A stretch of 27,079 nt of DNA from positions 1-27,079 of the IMG/VR virus record IMGVR_UViG_3300013131_000210. The stretch is one strand, 5' to 3'. This document shows, piece after piece, positions 6,918-16,700 of this stretch; the first letter of the stretch is position 1; every line of letters begins with the position of its first letter. Both the position numbers and the translations under genes were made by a program. The notes under the pieces were generated by a model. The model saw nothing but the letters and a program-made list of their open reading frames with translations. It was not told where the DNA came from and did not search any database. This stretch comes from a virus.

Positions 6918-7216
6918 TGGCCAACTACAATTCTACCAGTCCTTATTTTGTCACTCCCTACAGCCAGTTTTTCCTTGATGTCATGGTGAACCGCCCTATA
7001 CCCAAGGAGTCAGACGATCAACTGTTCCAGATCAACGAGACCTATCAGTACAGGCCGGACATGCTGGCCTTTGATCTGTACGACACGCCAGATCTCTGGT
7101 GGGTGTTCTATCAACGCAATCCCAACACGCTCACAGCACCGCCCTGGGACTTTATGGCCGGTCAAACCATCTATCTTCCCAAGATAACCACTCTGCGCAC
7201 AGTGCTGGGATTCTAA
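6917..7216 (+). CDS. 53: gp53-like baseplate wedge protein
   Basis: A 99-residue protein starting MANYNSTSPY at an ATG overlapping the previous TAA. The central part RPIPKESDDQLFQINETYQYRPDMLAFDLYDTPDLWWVFYQRNP and the ending GQTIYLPKITTLRTVLGF have the compact LysM-like pattern of gp53 from T4-type phages (W-W-x-F-x-x-x-N-x-N, then a strand with a Pro). T4 gp53 is about twice as long (196), so this is a minimal form, as in many marine relatives. In T4 it joins the wedge late and helps link wedges to the hub. It sits between the gp48-like and the 1187-residue genes, four bases before the next start. Confidence 0.82.
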   Translation: MANYNSTSPYFVTPYSQFFLDVMVNRPIPKESDDQLFQINETYQYRPDMLAFDLYDTPDLWWVFYQRNPNTLTAPPWDFMAGQTIYLPKITTLRTVLGF

Positions 7217-7220
7217 ACAC

Positions 7221-10200
7221 ATGGCCGATATCAATGTCTTGATCCAGCGCAGGAACAGCATCAATGCAAAGCTGGCATCTTTACAAGCCAAGCGATCTGG
7301 TCAACTGAATCAAATTGAATCGGCAGACGCTGAAGTGGCGAGCCTTAGGGCACAACGCTCGCGACAGCGTGCGGGCGGAGATGAGCAAGGTGCGCAATTC
7401 ATAACCGGACTCATCGAACAAACAGAGTCCAAGCAAGACGCACTCAATGCACAGCTCAGCCAGACCGGTGCTGAAATCTTTGCCCTGGAACAGGAACTGG
7501 CCGAAATCAATCGCCAGATTAATCAGGTTCAACAACAACAATCAGCAGCCAAGCAAAGCACTGGTGAAACCGTAAGACAAGATCAGATAGGTCAGGCTGA
7601 AGCGGCCAATCCCTACAAACCCACTCCTTCCGAACTGAAGATAACCAATAATGGTGTGGGGGCCACGACTGCTACCAATGGTCGTGTGGGTCCCGCTGCG
7701 GCTGCCGTGCCCACCAACGCAGAAAAATTCACTGCAGATTCCAACGAAGATATCGGCACAGATGAACCCACCCGCCGAGCTTCACAGACACAACAGACTC
7801 CGCAGTCAGTAGCTGCACCCGGCGGTGTGAGACCTGGCACACCATCTACCTCTAATACATCTTTTACATCTACTACCTCTGCTGCAGATGACGCCAGACC
7901 CGGTGGTTCGGGACCACAGGCAGCCAACCAGCCCGGTGCTGCTGCAGCCGGAGATGACAATACCAACGGAGTGCGGAGCACACTGAACAGGCTCTTTTCC
8001 GGTGCCCGACAGCAGATAAAACCCCGGCCCAACATCCTGGACCAGTACTCATCCTACAGTTACAACATCAGTTTTTACATGATCACCCGAGATCAATATG
8101 CTCGCATGATGACCACCAAGAAGAAAAATCTCGCCGGCTTCCAGTTGCTCATGCAGAGTGGTGGTGCAGGACCTGCTGGAACCGCAGCAGATATTCCTGA
8201 ACTGTCGCGACAAGAAAGAGATTTTGTCACACAATCAGATCTCATCAATCAGAGCCTGCAAGGTCTAGGCCGCAATCAATATTTTCCCTTGGACTTCTAC
8301 ATCGACGATTTACGATTCGTGGTGTTGGGAACCAAAGGATCTGGCGGCAGTTACAACATAGCCAAGCAGGTAGATTTCAAGATATTTGAACCCAATGGCA
8401 TCAGCCTCATACCCAATCTCTATCGTGCCACTCAGCAGATGGTAGCCGCACAAGGACTCACGATGGATCGTGCCAACTACCTGAACCAGATCTATCTCTT
8501 GGTCATAAGATTCTATGGCTATGATGAAAATGGCACCCTGGTGCAAGCCGGCAAGACCGGTCCAGATTCCTCGGGCAGTGATACCTTTGCCATCAGTGAA
8601 AAATTCATACCCATACGCCTAAAAAATATCAAGTACAAGATCGCCGGCAAGGTCACGGAATATGAAGTGTCAGCCGTGGCCGCACCAGTGGACATCAACA
8701 TGGGAGTGCGTGGCGTGATCCCCACCAACTTTGAGATTCCAGCGGCCACCTTGAAAGACCTCTTCGCTGGCAACGAGAAACTCACCGCTGCCGCCCGACA
8801 GCCGGGCCAGTCAGATGGTGGCAGGCAATCTGGTTCAGAAACTGCTGCCCAGATTGATGCTAGATTGTCCAGCACCTATGGTATTCCTGCTGTGGGCACA
8901 GATGTGGAATTTGACAAGGCCTTGTCTGCTGGTACCACAGCAGGCACGTTTGGAACCACGGAAGAACTTAATACCGCACTGGGTTTCACTTCCACAGTGG
9001 TGGCCGGAAACAGTCCCACCCAGAGCACGGCTCCCAGCAAAGCCAATGCTGCCCCGTCTCCCAAGTTGGTGGCCGGTATCATGACAGCAATGAACCAGTT
9101 TCAAGAACAATTGGTCAAAGATGGCGTGTATCAAGAGAAGGATGAGTATGTGATGGAATTCACCGACAACATCCTGGCAGATGCCACTGTACAGCCACCA
9201 GAAAATACCGACAAAAAAAGCCGACCATCCCCGCCGGTAGAAAACGCCAGAGATGCACTGCTGCAACGCACCCAGTCGGTGGACACTGCGGCCAAGACCA
9301 CGGCCGCCACGGCCGGTATGAGCCTGGTGCAGTTTATCGATCAGTACACACGCAGCAGTTCCTACATCACCAGCCAGCAAACACGCATACCTAAAACCGA
9401 CGCACAGGGCAAAACTACCTACATCGTGCAGCCTGTGAGAGCTGGACAGATCTTGGCTTGGTATCGCATCGGTGTGCAGGCCACACCTTTGAAGTATGAT
9501 CCCAAACGCAATGACTATGCCTATCGCATAACCTATCAGCTCAATCCCTACAAGATCAATGCCCTGGACAGTGAATTCTTTCCTAATCCTCCGTTCCAAG
9601 GAGTACACAAACAGTATGACTACTGGTTCACTGGTGAAAACACTTCTATCTTGAGATATGAACAAGAAATCAACAATCAATATTTCATCACCGTGAACGC
9701 AGGACTCACGCCAGAACAAACCTTCAATGAGACCACGGACGTGAGAGAATACATCAATCGTGTGTACCAGGCCCGCAGCACGGAAAGTTCGCAGGGCATC
9801 CAAGGATTGGCCAATGATCCTGCCGCCAATGCCGCAGACTATCTGTTCAGTCCTGCAGATTTCAAATCGATAAAGATGGAGATAGTAGGAGACCCGGCCT
9901 GGATCGCACAGGGTGAAGTGTGGGAAGGCTGTGCGGGATTGAGATTCAACTATGAGCCATTCTTGCCTGACGGTACCATCAATTACGATGCACAGGAACA
10001 GTTGTTTGAAGTGAGATTCAACATGCCACAGGACTATGATCTCAACACCGGACTCATGGATATCCGGCGACGGGCCGGAGATGGAACCAGTGCGTCTGAT
10101 CGTCCTGATGAACCCACACAGAGCAATATCTATAAAATGAAAACCATAACCAACAAGTTCAGTCGAGGTCAGTTCACGCAAGAAATAGAAGGTGTGGGAA

Positions 10201-10784
10201 TCAGGTTCCAACTGCCCAGCGAAGCTCAGTCTGAATCAGTTAATCAGCCCGCACCAGCACCCAGTGCCACAGTCTCACGTGCTAGACAAGGTCCTGACCA
10301 GAGCGATGCAGAATCAGCACGACTGCTGCGACAGAATGCCGCGGCACGCACCAATGGTAGAACATTCGCACAACGGCAGCAGGATGCGGCCACTACCATG
10401 CAGAGTGCTCGCCGGCAGGCCTTTAGAGACAACACAGCATCAGGATTCCAACGAGCACCACAGTTGGAGTCTCCAGCAGCAGCCAACCAAGCACCTACAT
10501 CTGGTGGACAGCCCGTGGGTCCGGCCTCTAATTCTGTGGCCGTGGCCAGCCAAGGTGGTGCTTCGGGCACGGCAGTGGGACAACCGGTAGCTGTGCAGGC
10601 TTATCTCAACAATAATACAACCGTGTCAATTACAAATCAAGGACAGATAGATGCCTTGCGTCAAAATGGTCAACTCAGTGGCCAAGCAGCCAGTGCAGCG
10701 AGCGATCGACTGAGATTGGCACAACAAGCTGCCAATTCGCCTACCACTAACGCACCTCCCCAACGCATAGTGAAAGAGAGATAA
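7221..10784 (+). CDS. Large putative baseplate hub structural protein (cyanophage type)
   Basis: The 1187-residue product has two folded-looking parts and three low-complexity parts. Residues 1-110 form a coiled coil (LQAKRS, IESADAEVASLRAQ, ALEQELAEINRQINQ); 111-268 are a disordered linker. Residues 269-515 hold RPNILDQYSSYSYNISFYM and LDFYIDDLRFVVLG; 516-695 are again a linker. Residues 700-1000 hold IPKTDAQGKTTYIVQPV, YAYRITYQLNPY and the ending ITNKFSRGQFTQEIEGVGI. That ending resembles the final strand of hub proteins in gp27/XkdQ-like families. Residues 1000-1187 are Ala/Gln/Ser-rich and probably disordered. Its place next to gp48, gp53 and gp5 supports a hub role, taking the position of T4 gp27 or gp54. 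I do not recognise a precise family, so no symbol is given. It ends three bases before the gp5 ATG. Confidence 0.6.
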   Translation: MADINVLIQRRNSINAKLASLQAKRSGQLNQIESADAEVASLRAQRSRQRAGGDEQGAQFITGLIEQTESKQDALNAQLSQTGAEIFALEQELAEINRQINQVQQQQSAAKQSTGETVRQDQIGQAEAANPYKPTPSELKITNNGVGATTATNGRVGPAAAAVPTNAEKFTADSNEDIGTDEPTRRASQTQQTPQSVAAPGGVRPGTPSTSNTSFTSTTSAADDARPGGSGPQAANQPGAAAAGDDNTNGVRSTLNRLFSGARQQIKPRPNILDQYSSYSYNISFYMITRDQYARMMTTKKKNLAGFQLLMQSGGAGPAGTAADIPELSRQERDFVTQSDLINQSLQGLGRNQYFPLDFYIDDLRFVVLGTKGSGGSYNIAKQVDFKIFEPNGISLIPNLYRATQQMVAAQGLTMDRANYLNQIYLLVIRFYGYDENGTLVQAGKTGPDSSGSDTFAISEKFIPIRLKNIKYKIAGKVTEYEVSAVAAPVDINMGVRGVIPTNFEIPAATLKDLFAGNEKLTAAARQPGQSDGGRQSGSETAAQIDARLSSTYGIPAVGTDVEFDKALSAGTTAGTFGTTEELNTALGFTSTVVAGNSPTQSTAPSKANAAPSPKLVAGIMTAMNQFQEQLVKDGVYQEKDEYVMEFTDNILADATVQPPENTDKKSRPSPPVENARDALLQRTQSVDTAAKTTAATAGMSLVQFIDQYTRSSSYITSQQTRIPKTDAQGKTTYIVQPVRAGQILAWYRIGVQATPLKYDPKRNDYAYRITYQLNPYKINALDSEFFPNPPFQGVHKQYDYWFTGENTSILRYEQEINNQYFITVNAGLTPEQTFNETTDVREYINRVYQARSTESSQGIQGLANDPAANAADYLFSPADFKSIKMEIVGDPAWIAQGEVWEGCAGLRFNYEPFLPDGTINYDAQEQLFEVRFNMPQDYDLNTGLMDIRRRAGDGTSASDRPDEPTQSNIYKMKTITNKFSRGQFTQEIEGVGIRFQLPSEAQSESVNQPAPAPSATVSRARQGPDQSDAESARLLRQNAAARTNGRTFAQRQQDAATTMQSARRQAFRDNTASGFQRAPQLESPAAANQAPTSGGQPVGPASNSVAVASQGGASGTAVGQPVAVQAYLNNNTTVSITNQGQIDALRQNGQLSGQAASAASDRLRLAQQAANSPTTNAPPQRIVKER

Positions 10785-10787
10785 TCA

Positions 10788-13298
10788 ATGCCTGATAATG
10801 TTTCGCGTACCAAGGGTCGCAGCAAAGGATACAAGTTTGATCGCGGTGGCATGCCCGCTGAGTTTGGACCATTCATTGGTATCGTGAAAAACAATGTGGA
10901 TCCCACCAGATCCGGGCGACTGCAGGTCTACATTGAATCGTTCAGTGCCGGTGATCCCGAGGATGCCAGCAAGTGGCGTACAGTATCCTACGTGCCACCT
11001 TTTTATGGACTCACACCACATACCGGTACCAGTGCCGGTGCAGGCACATTCACTGGCAATCAACAGAGTTACGGCATGTGGTTCACACCACCGGATCTCA
11101 ACACCCAAGTGGCATGTTTCTTCGCTGAAGGCGATCCCAATCAAGGATACTATTTCGCCTGCGTGCCCGACACAGGTATCAATCACATGATACCGGCCAT
11201 TGGTGCCAGCCGCAAATTTGCCTTGGAAAATGGACCGCAAGACAGTTATTTCGCAGGTGCTAGTCAGTTGCCTGTCACAGAAATCAACACCGAAAATGAA
11301 GAGATCGACGAAGATCCCAGATTCTTTGACCAGATCAAACCGGTGCACAGTTATCTGGCCGGCATCTTGATGCAGCAGGGCTTGATCAAGGATACCACTC
11401 GCGGCCCCATCACCAGCAACAGCCAGAGAGAATCACCATCCGCGTGTTTCGGTATAAGCACACCGGGTCGTGCCATCTATCAGGGCGGCCTGTCAGAACG
11501 CGATATCAAAGGACAACTGGAACGCAATCAGATACAACCGCAGGATGTTGAAGTCATAGCCAGACGTGGTGGCCACAGCCTTGTGATGGATGATGGTGAT
11601 CTTGAAGGCAAGGACGATCTCGTCCGCATACGCACAGCCAAAGGTCATCAGATAACCATGAGCGATGACGGTGACTGTTTTTTTATCATACACGCCAATG
11701 GCCAGACCTGGTTGGAATTTGGCAAGCAGGGCACAGTGGATGTATTCTCTACCAATTCAGTTAACATACGCACACAAGGCACCATAAATCTCCATGCGGA
11801 CAAGGACATCAACATGTATGCGGGCGGTGCTGTAAATGTCAAAAGCAAGACCATGAAACTGGAAGGCGAAGCGTCGGTAGATGTCATTGGCACAGGCAAA
11901 CTGACCTTGTACAGCAAAAGTCTCGTAGGCGTCAAAAGCGATGGCAGCCTGGCCTTGAAATCCACCACAGGATCCTGGGATGGTGGAGGCAGCCTCAATT
12001 TGAAGGCTGGCTGTATCAATTTGAACAGCGGCACGGCAGCACCAGTGACCACACCCACCAACCTCAAGGATCTCAGCCTGGCCGACACCAAGTTTGTTAC
12101 CGGCACTGGCTGGACTGTGGAGTTTGGCAAACTGAAAACCATAGTTACCAGAGCTCCCACACACGAACCTTACCCCTATCACAACCAAGGTGTGAACGCT
12201 GTGGCCGAGCTCAGCGAAACACCGGCCACTGATCTCACAGAAGCCACGGCGGAAACCCTGGCCGGGCTCGAAGATGTGCCCGTGACTGACGGCATTGATT
12301 CTGCGGCATTCCTAGAACAGACACCTGCGGAGATATCTGTGGGCAGCCTGGACACCACGCAGGTCACTGGCCTGCTGGCACAGACTGCCTCAGACGTTGA
12401 TCAGGCCTCTGATGTGATATCAGCGGACAAAGGCATTGGCAAGTTCGGTTTATCAGCGGATCAGTTGGAATCATCGGGGTTCCTCAAACCCGGCACAGTA
12501 CAGACTTTCCTGCAGGATCCTGCACAGTTGGAATCAGTGCTGAGCTCACCACAGGTCTGGACCGGCAAGGCCGGCGTAGGTGGTCTAGGTCCCTTGTTGG
12601 CGGATGTGAATCTACAGAGTCTCACACAGAACGAAATCATGGTGTCGGCCTTGGATGGATTGAAATCTGCGGGCATCGTCACAGGATCAGAATCTCCCAC
12701 AGACTTGGCCAGTTTCGTGCAGACCGCCAGCAAGTTTGGAGTGGACAACACAGCAGCCTGGGTCAAGGGCCTGGCACCACCGGATCTGGTGTCAGAAATC
12801 AACTCCGTGGCCAAGAATGCCCAGTACGCAGTGAATTTCGTGGACAGCAAGGCGTCTGAGTTGGTCAAGGGTGGCGTACAACTGGGCGGCTTCACTGGCA
12901 CAGTGGAACGCAGCGAACTGGACTTGGCCCTGGCTCAGGTCATCGGCAATCCCAAGATACCCACTCCAAATTACAGTTCCAGCCTGTTCAGTTCTGTGCC
13001 CAATGAAGAACTGGTATATGACAACGATGCCGATGACGTGGACGTGGAACGCATAGATCAGGAGCGAGAAGTGCGAGGCCTGCCGCCCGTGGTAGAAGTG
13101 CAAACTGCTGCGGGTGACACTGTACGAACCAGTTCTGCTTCTAATCCTGTGAACCAGCAGATCACCCTGATCAATAACGAGATCTTTGATCTCGAACAGA
13201 TCGTGGCTGCACGGCAGCGTCGCGGTCAAGATTCCTCTGCACAACAAGCCGAGCTGGTCAGCTTGCGGGCCAGATTGTCAAGATTGCTGGCTGGTTAA
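10788..13298 (+). CDS. 5: gp5-like baseplate hub/spike protein without a visible lysozyme domain
   Basis: The 836-residue product starts with an OB-fold (about 26-130: FGPFIGIVKNNVDPTRSGRLQVYI, then FFAEGDPNQGYYFACVPD), as in T4 gp5 and VgrG. A middle link (TSNSQRESPSACFGISTPG, IYQGG) leads to a beta-helix (about 262-416) with strand repeats such as NSVNIRTQGTINLHADKDIN and NMYAGGAVNVKSKTMKL. The gp5 spike punctures the outer membrane. T4 gp5 has a lysozyme domain between OB-fold and helix; here the link has no such pattern and is too short. After the helix come about 420 more residues, including a helical segment (about 550-690: LSADQLESSGFLKPGTVQ, VWTGKAGVGGLGPLL) and a final coiled coil (791-836). 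ATG at 10788 is three bases after the previous stop. Confidence 0.85.
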   Translation: MPDNVSRTKGRSKGYKFDRGGMPAEFGPFIGIVKNNVDPTRSGRLQVYIESFSAGDPEDASKWRTVSYVPPFYGLTPHTGTSAGAGTFTGNQQSYGMWFTPPDLNTQVACFFAEGDPNQGYYFACVPDTGINHMIPAIGASRKFALENGPQDSYFAGASQLPVTEINTENEEIDEDPRFFDQIKPVHSYLAGILMQQGLIKDTTRGPITSNSQRESPSACFGISTPGRAIYQGGLSERDIKGQLERNQIQPQDVEVIARRGGHSLVMDDGDLEGKDDLVRIRTAKGHQITMSDDGDCFFIIHANGQTWLEFGKQGTVDVFSTNSVNIRTQGTINLHADKDINMYAGGAVNVKSKTMKLEGEASVDVIGTGKLTLYSKSLVGVKSDGSLALKSTTGSWDGGGSLNLKAGCINLNSGTAAPVTTPTNLKDLSLADTKFVTGTGWTVEFGKLKTIVTRAPTHEPYPYHNQGVNAVAELSETPATDLTEATAETLAGLEDVPVTDGIDSAAFLEQTPAEISVGSLDTTQVTGLLAQTASDVDQASDVISADKGIGKFGLSADQLESSGFLKPGTVQTFLQDPAQLESVLSSPQVWTGKAGVGGLGPLLADVNLQSLTQNEIMVSALDGLKSAGIVTGSESPTDLASFVQTASKFGVDNTAAWVKGLAPPDLVSEINSVAKNAQYAVNFVDSKASELVKGGVQLGGFTGTVERSELDLALAQVIGNPKIPTPNYSSSLFSSVPNEELVYDNDADDVDVERIDQEREVRGLPPVVEVQTAAGDTVRTSSASNPVNQQITLINNEIFDLEQIVAARQRRGQDSSAQQAELVSLRARLSRLLAG

Positions 13299-13306
13299 AT
13301 ACTCAC

Positions 13307-13681
13307 ATGCCCACATTCATAGGATTCAACACCATCAATCAGTTTAAAAAATTCACCTTGGTGGATTTTGAACTGATCAAACGAGATCTTGCCAACGCCT
13401 TCAACATACAGCAGGGCGAACTGCCAGGAAGACCCGGCTACGGTACCACCATATGGAGTTATGTGTTTGAAAACCAAACTGAGACCACTGAAACAACTAT
13501 CCTTGCAGAAATACAGCGTGTGGCCGGTGGTGATCCCAGGATCTATGTCGCATCTGCCAATGTGTATCCCCAGGACAACGGTATCTTGATCGAGGTCGAA
13601 ATACAGGTAGTGGCATCGTCTACCGCAGAACGCCTAGCCATATTCTTTGATCAAGAAACACGTAGAGCCAGCTTTATCTAA
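13307..13681 (+). CDS. 25: gp25-like baseplate wedge subunit
   Basis: The 124-residue product has the gp25/gpW fold pattern: an N-terminal helix (FTLVDFELIKRDLANAFNIQ), a loop GELPGRPGYGTTIWSYVFE, a helix TTILAEIQRVAGGDPR, and two strands (IYVASANVYPQD, ILIEVEIQVVAS). Length is close to T4 gp25 (132). gp25 binds gp6 and gp53 at the wedge core and helps trigger sheath contraction; it is one of the most conserved baseplate proteins of contractile injection systems. It lies directly before gp6, as in T4. The ATG is eight bases after the gp5 stop. Nothing unusual is seen. Confidence 0.93.
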   Translation: MPTFIGFNTINQFKKFTLVDFELIKRDLANAFNIQQGELPGRPGYGTTIWSYVFENQTETTETTILAEIQRVAGGDPRIYVASANVYPQDNGILIEVEIQVVASSTAERLAIFFDQETRRASFI

Positions 13682-13702
13682 AACAGGGCATATTTCCAGC
13701 AC

Positions 13703-13710
13703 CATAAATA
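13703..13710 (+). promoter_or_regulatory. Late promoter CATAAATA before gp6
   Basis: CATAAATA lies in the short gap after the gp25 stop, with exactly 20 bases before the gp6 ATG at 13731. This is the same octamer and distance as at 3803-3810. It would give gp6 and the giant gene behind it a second late transcript. Confidence 0.72.
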
Positions 13711-13730
13711 CTTGACCACTGTGAGAAGCC

Positions 13731-16700
13731 ATGGCCAAGACTGCTAGACAAACTGCTATATTCGGCGTAGAAGACTGGAAAAGACTGTATCAGACCTACA
13801 GAGAAGGCGACTTCCAAAGCTACGATTTTGAAACTCTACGCAAGAGTTTCGTTGACTATCTCCGCTTATACTACCCCGAAACGTTCAATGATTACATAGA
13901 GAGTTCAGAGTTCATCGCCTTGCTAGATGTCATGGCATTCATGGGCCAGGCCCTGGCGTTCCGCAACGATCTAAACGCCAGAGAAAACTTTCTTGACACA
14001 GCGGAACGCCGAGATAGTGTAGTTCGCTTGGCCAACCTGGTTAGCTATACTCCCAAACGCAACAATGCCGCCCAGGGATTCCTCAAGGTTTTTTCTGTGG
14101 CCACCACGGAAAATCTCACAGATTTCAATGGCATCAATCTCAGCAATGTCACCGTAGACTGGAACGATCCTACCAATGCCAACTGGTTGGAACAGTTTAC
14201 ACAGATCATCAATGCTGCCTTGGTAGACAGCCAGAAATTTGGTCGCCCAGGTAACGAACAAGACTTGTTGGGCGTGCGTACTTCGGAATATGCCATCAAT
14301 CTCGTACCGGGATTCTTGCCAGTGATCCCTTATACTGCCACGGTAGACGGGGTAAGCATGCCGTTTGAAGCTGTGAGTGGCACCAGCGAAGGTCGTGACT
14401 ACATCTATGAACTGGCACCAAGACCGTCAGGCACGTTCAACATCCTGTATCGCAACGATCAACTGGGATTTGGATCCGACAACACCGGATACTTTTTCTT
14501 TTTCAAACAGGGCGTGCTGCAGAACCAAGACTTTAACTTGGCCGAGGCCATACCCAATCGCACTGTTAACGTCAACATCGAAGGTTGCAACCAAGAAGAC
14601 CATTGGCTATACAAACTGGATGACCTGGGCAGTATCGCGTCAGAATGGGACTTTGTTGAAAGCATCTATGCCGGTGCTGTGGAACAGCTGGCACCAGACC
14701 AACGCCGACTGTACAGCATCACCAGCCGAGCCAATGACCAGATCACCTTGACCTTTGGTGATGGCGTGTTCGCTGAAGTGCCAGTGGGTTTCTTCCGTGC
14801 CTATGTGCGTGCCAGCAACGGCTTGCAGTACATCATCAACCCCGAAGAGATGCAGGCTGTATTGATTCCTATCAGTTACATCAGTCGCTTTGGTCGCTTG
14901 GAAACCATCACATTCACCTGCGGTATCACACAGCCTGTAAGCAACGCCGAAGCACGCGAGACCATACAAGAGATCAAGCAACGAGCACCTGCACGGTACT
15001 ACACACAGAATAGAATGGTCAACGGCGAAGACTACAACAATTTTCCATTCACACGATACAATTCCATCATCAAATCCAAGGCCGTGGCTCGAAGCAGCGT
15101 GGGTACATCACGCTACATTGATCTCACTGACGTCACTGGCAAGTATTCCAGTACCAACATCTTTGCCTCAGACGGTGTGATCTATCGGCAGAACGTGCTG
15201 CCCACTTTTGACTTTGACTGGGTGGATCGCAATGAAATCGTGGATGTGATCAACAATTCAGTGGAACCGTTGTTGCCCAGTCGCGGCACCTTGCAATTTT
15301 ACTATGCTAATTTTCCACGGCCCAACCTGGCCGTGCTCAATCTGGCCTGGCAGCAGAGCACTCGCCTGGTCAACGAAACCACGGGCTTCTTCTATGTAGG
15401 CACATCAGCCGCACCTCAGAGCATTGGCAGTTATGCCAGCAACAATGCCCGGTACATCACACAAGGGAGTTTGATCAAGTTTGAACCTCCCACAGGATTC
15501 TTTTTTGATGCCAACAATCGCTTGGTGGCTGGTGTGCCTGTGCGTGCCGATGAGAAACTGGTGATCTGGGCCACGGTCGCTGCCGTGGTGTTAGATGGTA
15601 CCAACAACGGCGTGGGCAATCTGCCAGACGGATCTGGTCCAGTGGCCTTGAACAATTTCGTGCCCACGGGTGCTCTGGCCACACAAGTCATCCCCAAGTT
15701 CATTACGGACCTACCTTCTGCCTTGGAACAGAGCATGCTGCAACAGATCGAACTGTTCCGCAATTTTGGCCTGGGCTATGATAATCTCACAGCAACTTGG
15801 TACATCATAACTTCTACCAATCTCGCACAGGATGCTGCATTCAGCCTGACCAATGCACAAAGCACAGCAGGCACCAATCTTGATGCTTCTTGGTTGATAC
15901 AGTTCGTCACAGATGGTCTAAATTATACTGTGACATCTCGCCAGTTGGATTACGTCTGGGCATCAGTGATACAAACACGCTTTACCTTTGATGGCCTTGA
16001 GGAAGTGTATGACAGCCGCACAGGCCTGGTGATCAACGATTTTATCAAAGCTTTAAAAACCAACTCACGTCCCGACAGTAACGAACCCTTGCCCACAGAC
16101 ATCACCATGGACATCATAGCACAGCCCATCGAAAGCGATGGATTTATAGATGATTACCAGGTGGTTGTCAGTTACACAGACAGTGACGGTGATGGCATAG
16201 CCGATGATCCTGATTTCTTTGATACCCTAGTGGCACCCACGGTGGCACCCACAACCAAACTTGTGTTCCTACAACTCACCACGGACTTTGATGATCTTGA
16301 AAGATATCTGCCCGTGGCTGCCGGTGTGGTCAACACTCTTTACACCACAGAAGATGCCATAGAATTGGTCAAGATCGAGTATGTAAATGGTCAGATATTC
16401 TATGCCACCACGGAAGAAACATTCTACGAACTGCAAGTGGCCCTGATCAATGGCGTGATACAACGCACCCTGTTACCACGCACTGACTTCGTCAGCAGAG
16501 TGGGCCGTCAGAGCCTGTACTTCCAGTACAGACACAACTCACCATTGACCAATGTGATAGATCCTGGTGTTACAAACATCATCGATCTCTACGTGGTTGA
16601 ACAACAGTATTACACACAGTATCAGAACTACATCCGCGACACTACCGGCACTGTGCCGGAACCCGCCATACCCACCATAGATCAATTGACCACGGCCTAT

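Noticed and set aside
8835-10211. 458-codon open frame antisense to the putative hub gene
   Set aside because: It lies wholly opposite a gene with clear protein-like sequence, has no ribosome binding site or neighbours on that strand, and its translation shows no recognisable pattern. The codon choice of the sense gene produces it.
13295-13301. TTAAATA before gp25 as a late promoter
   Set aside because: It includes the gp5 stop codon and ends only five bases before the ATG, so a transcript would start at or after the start codon.
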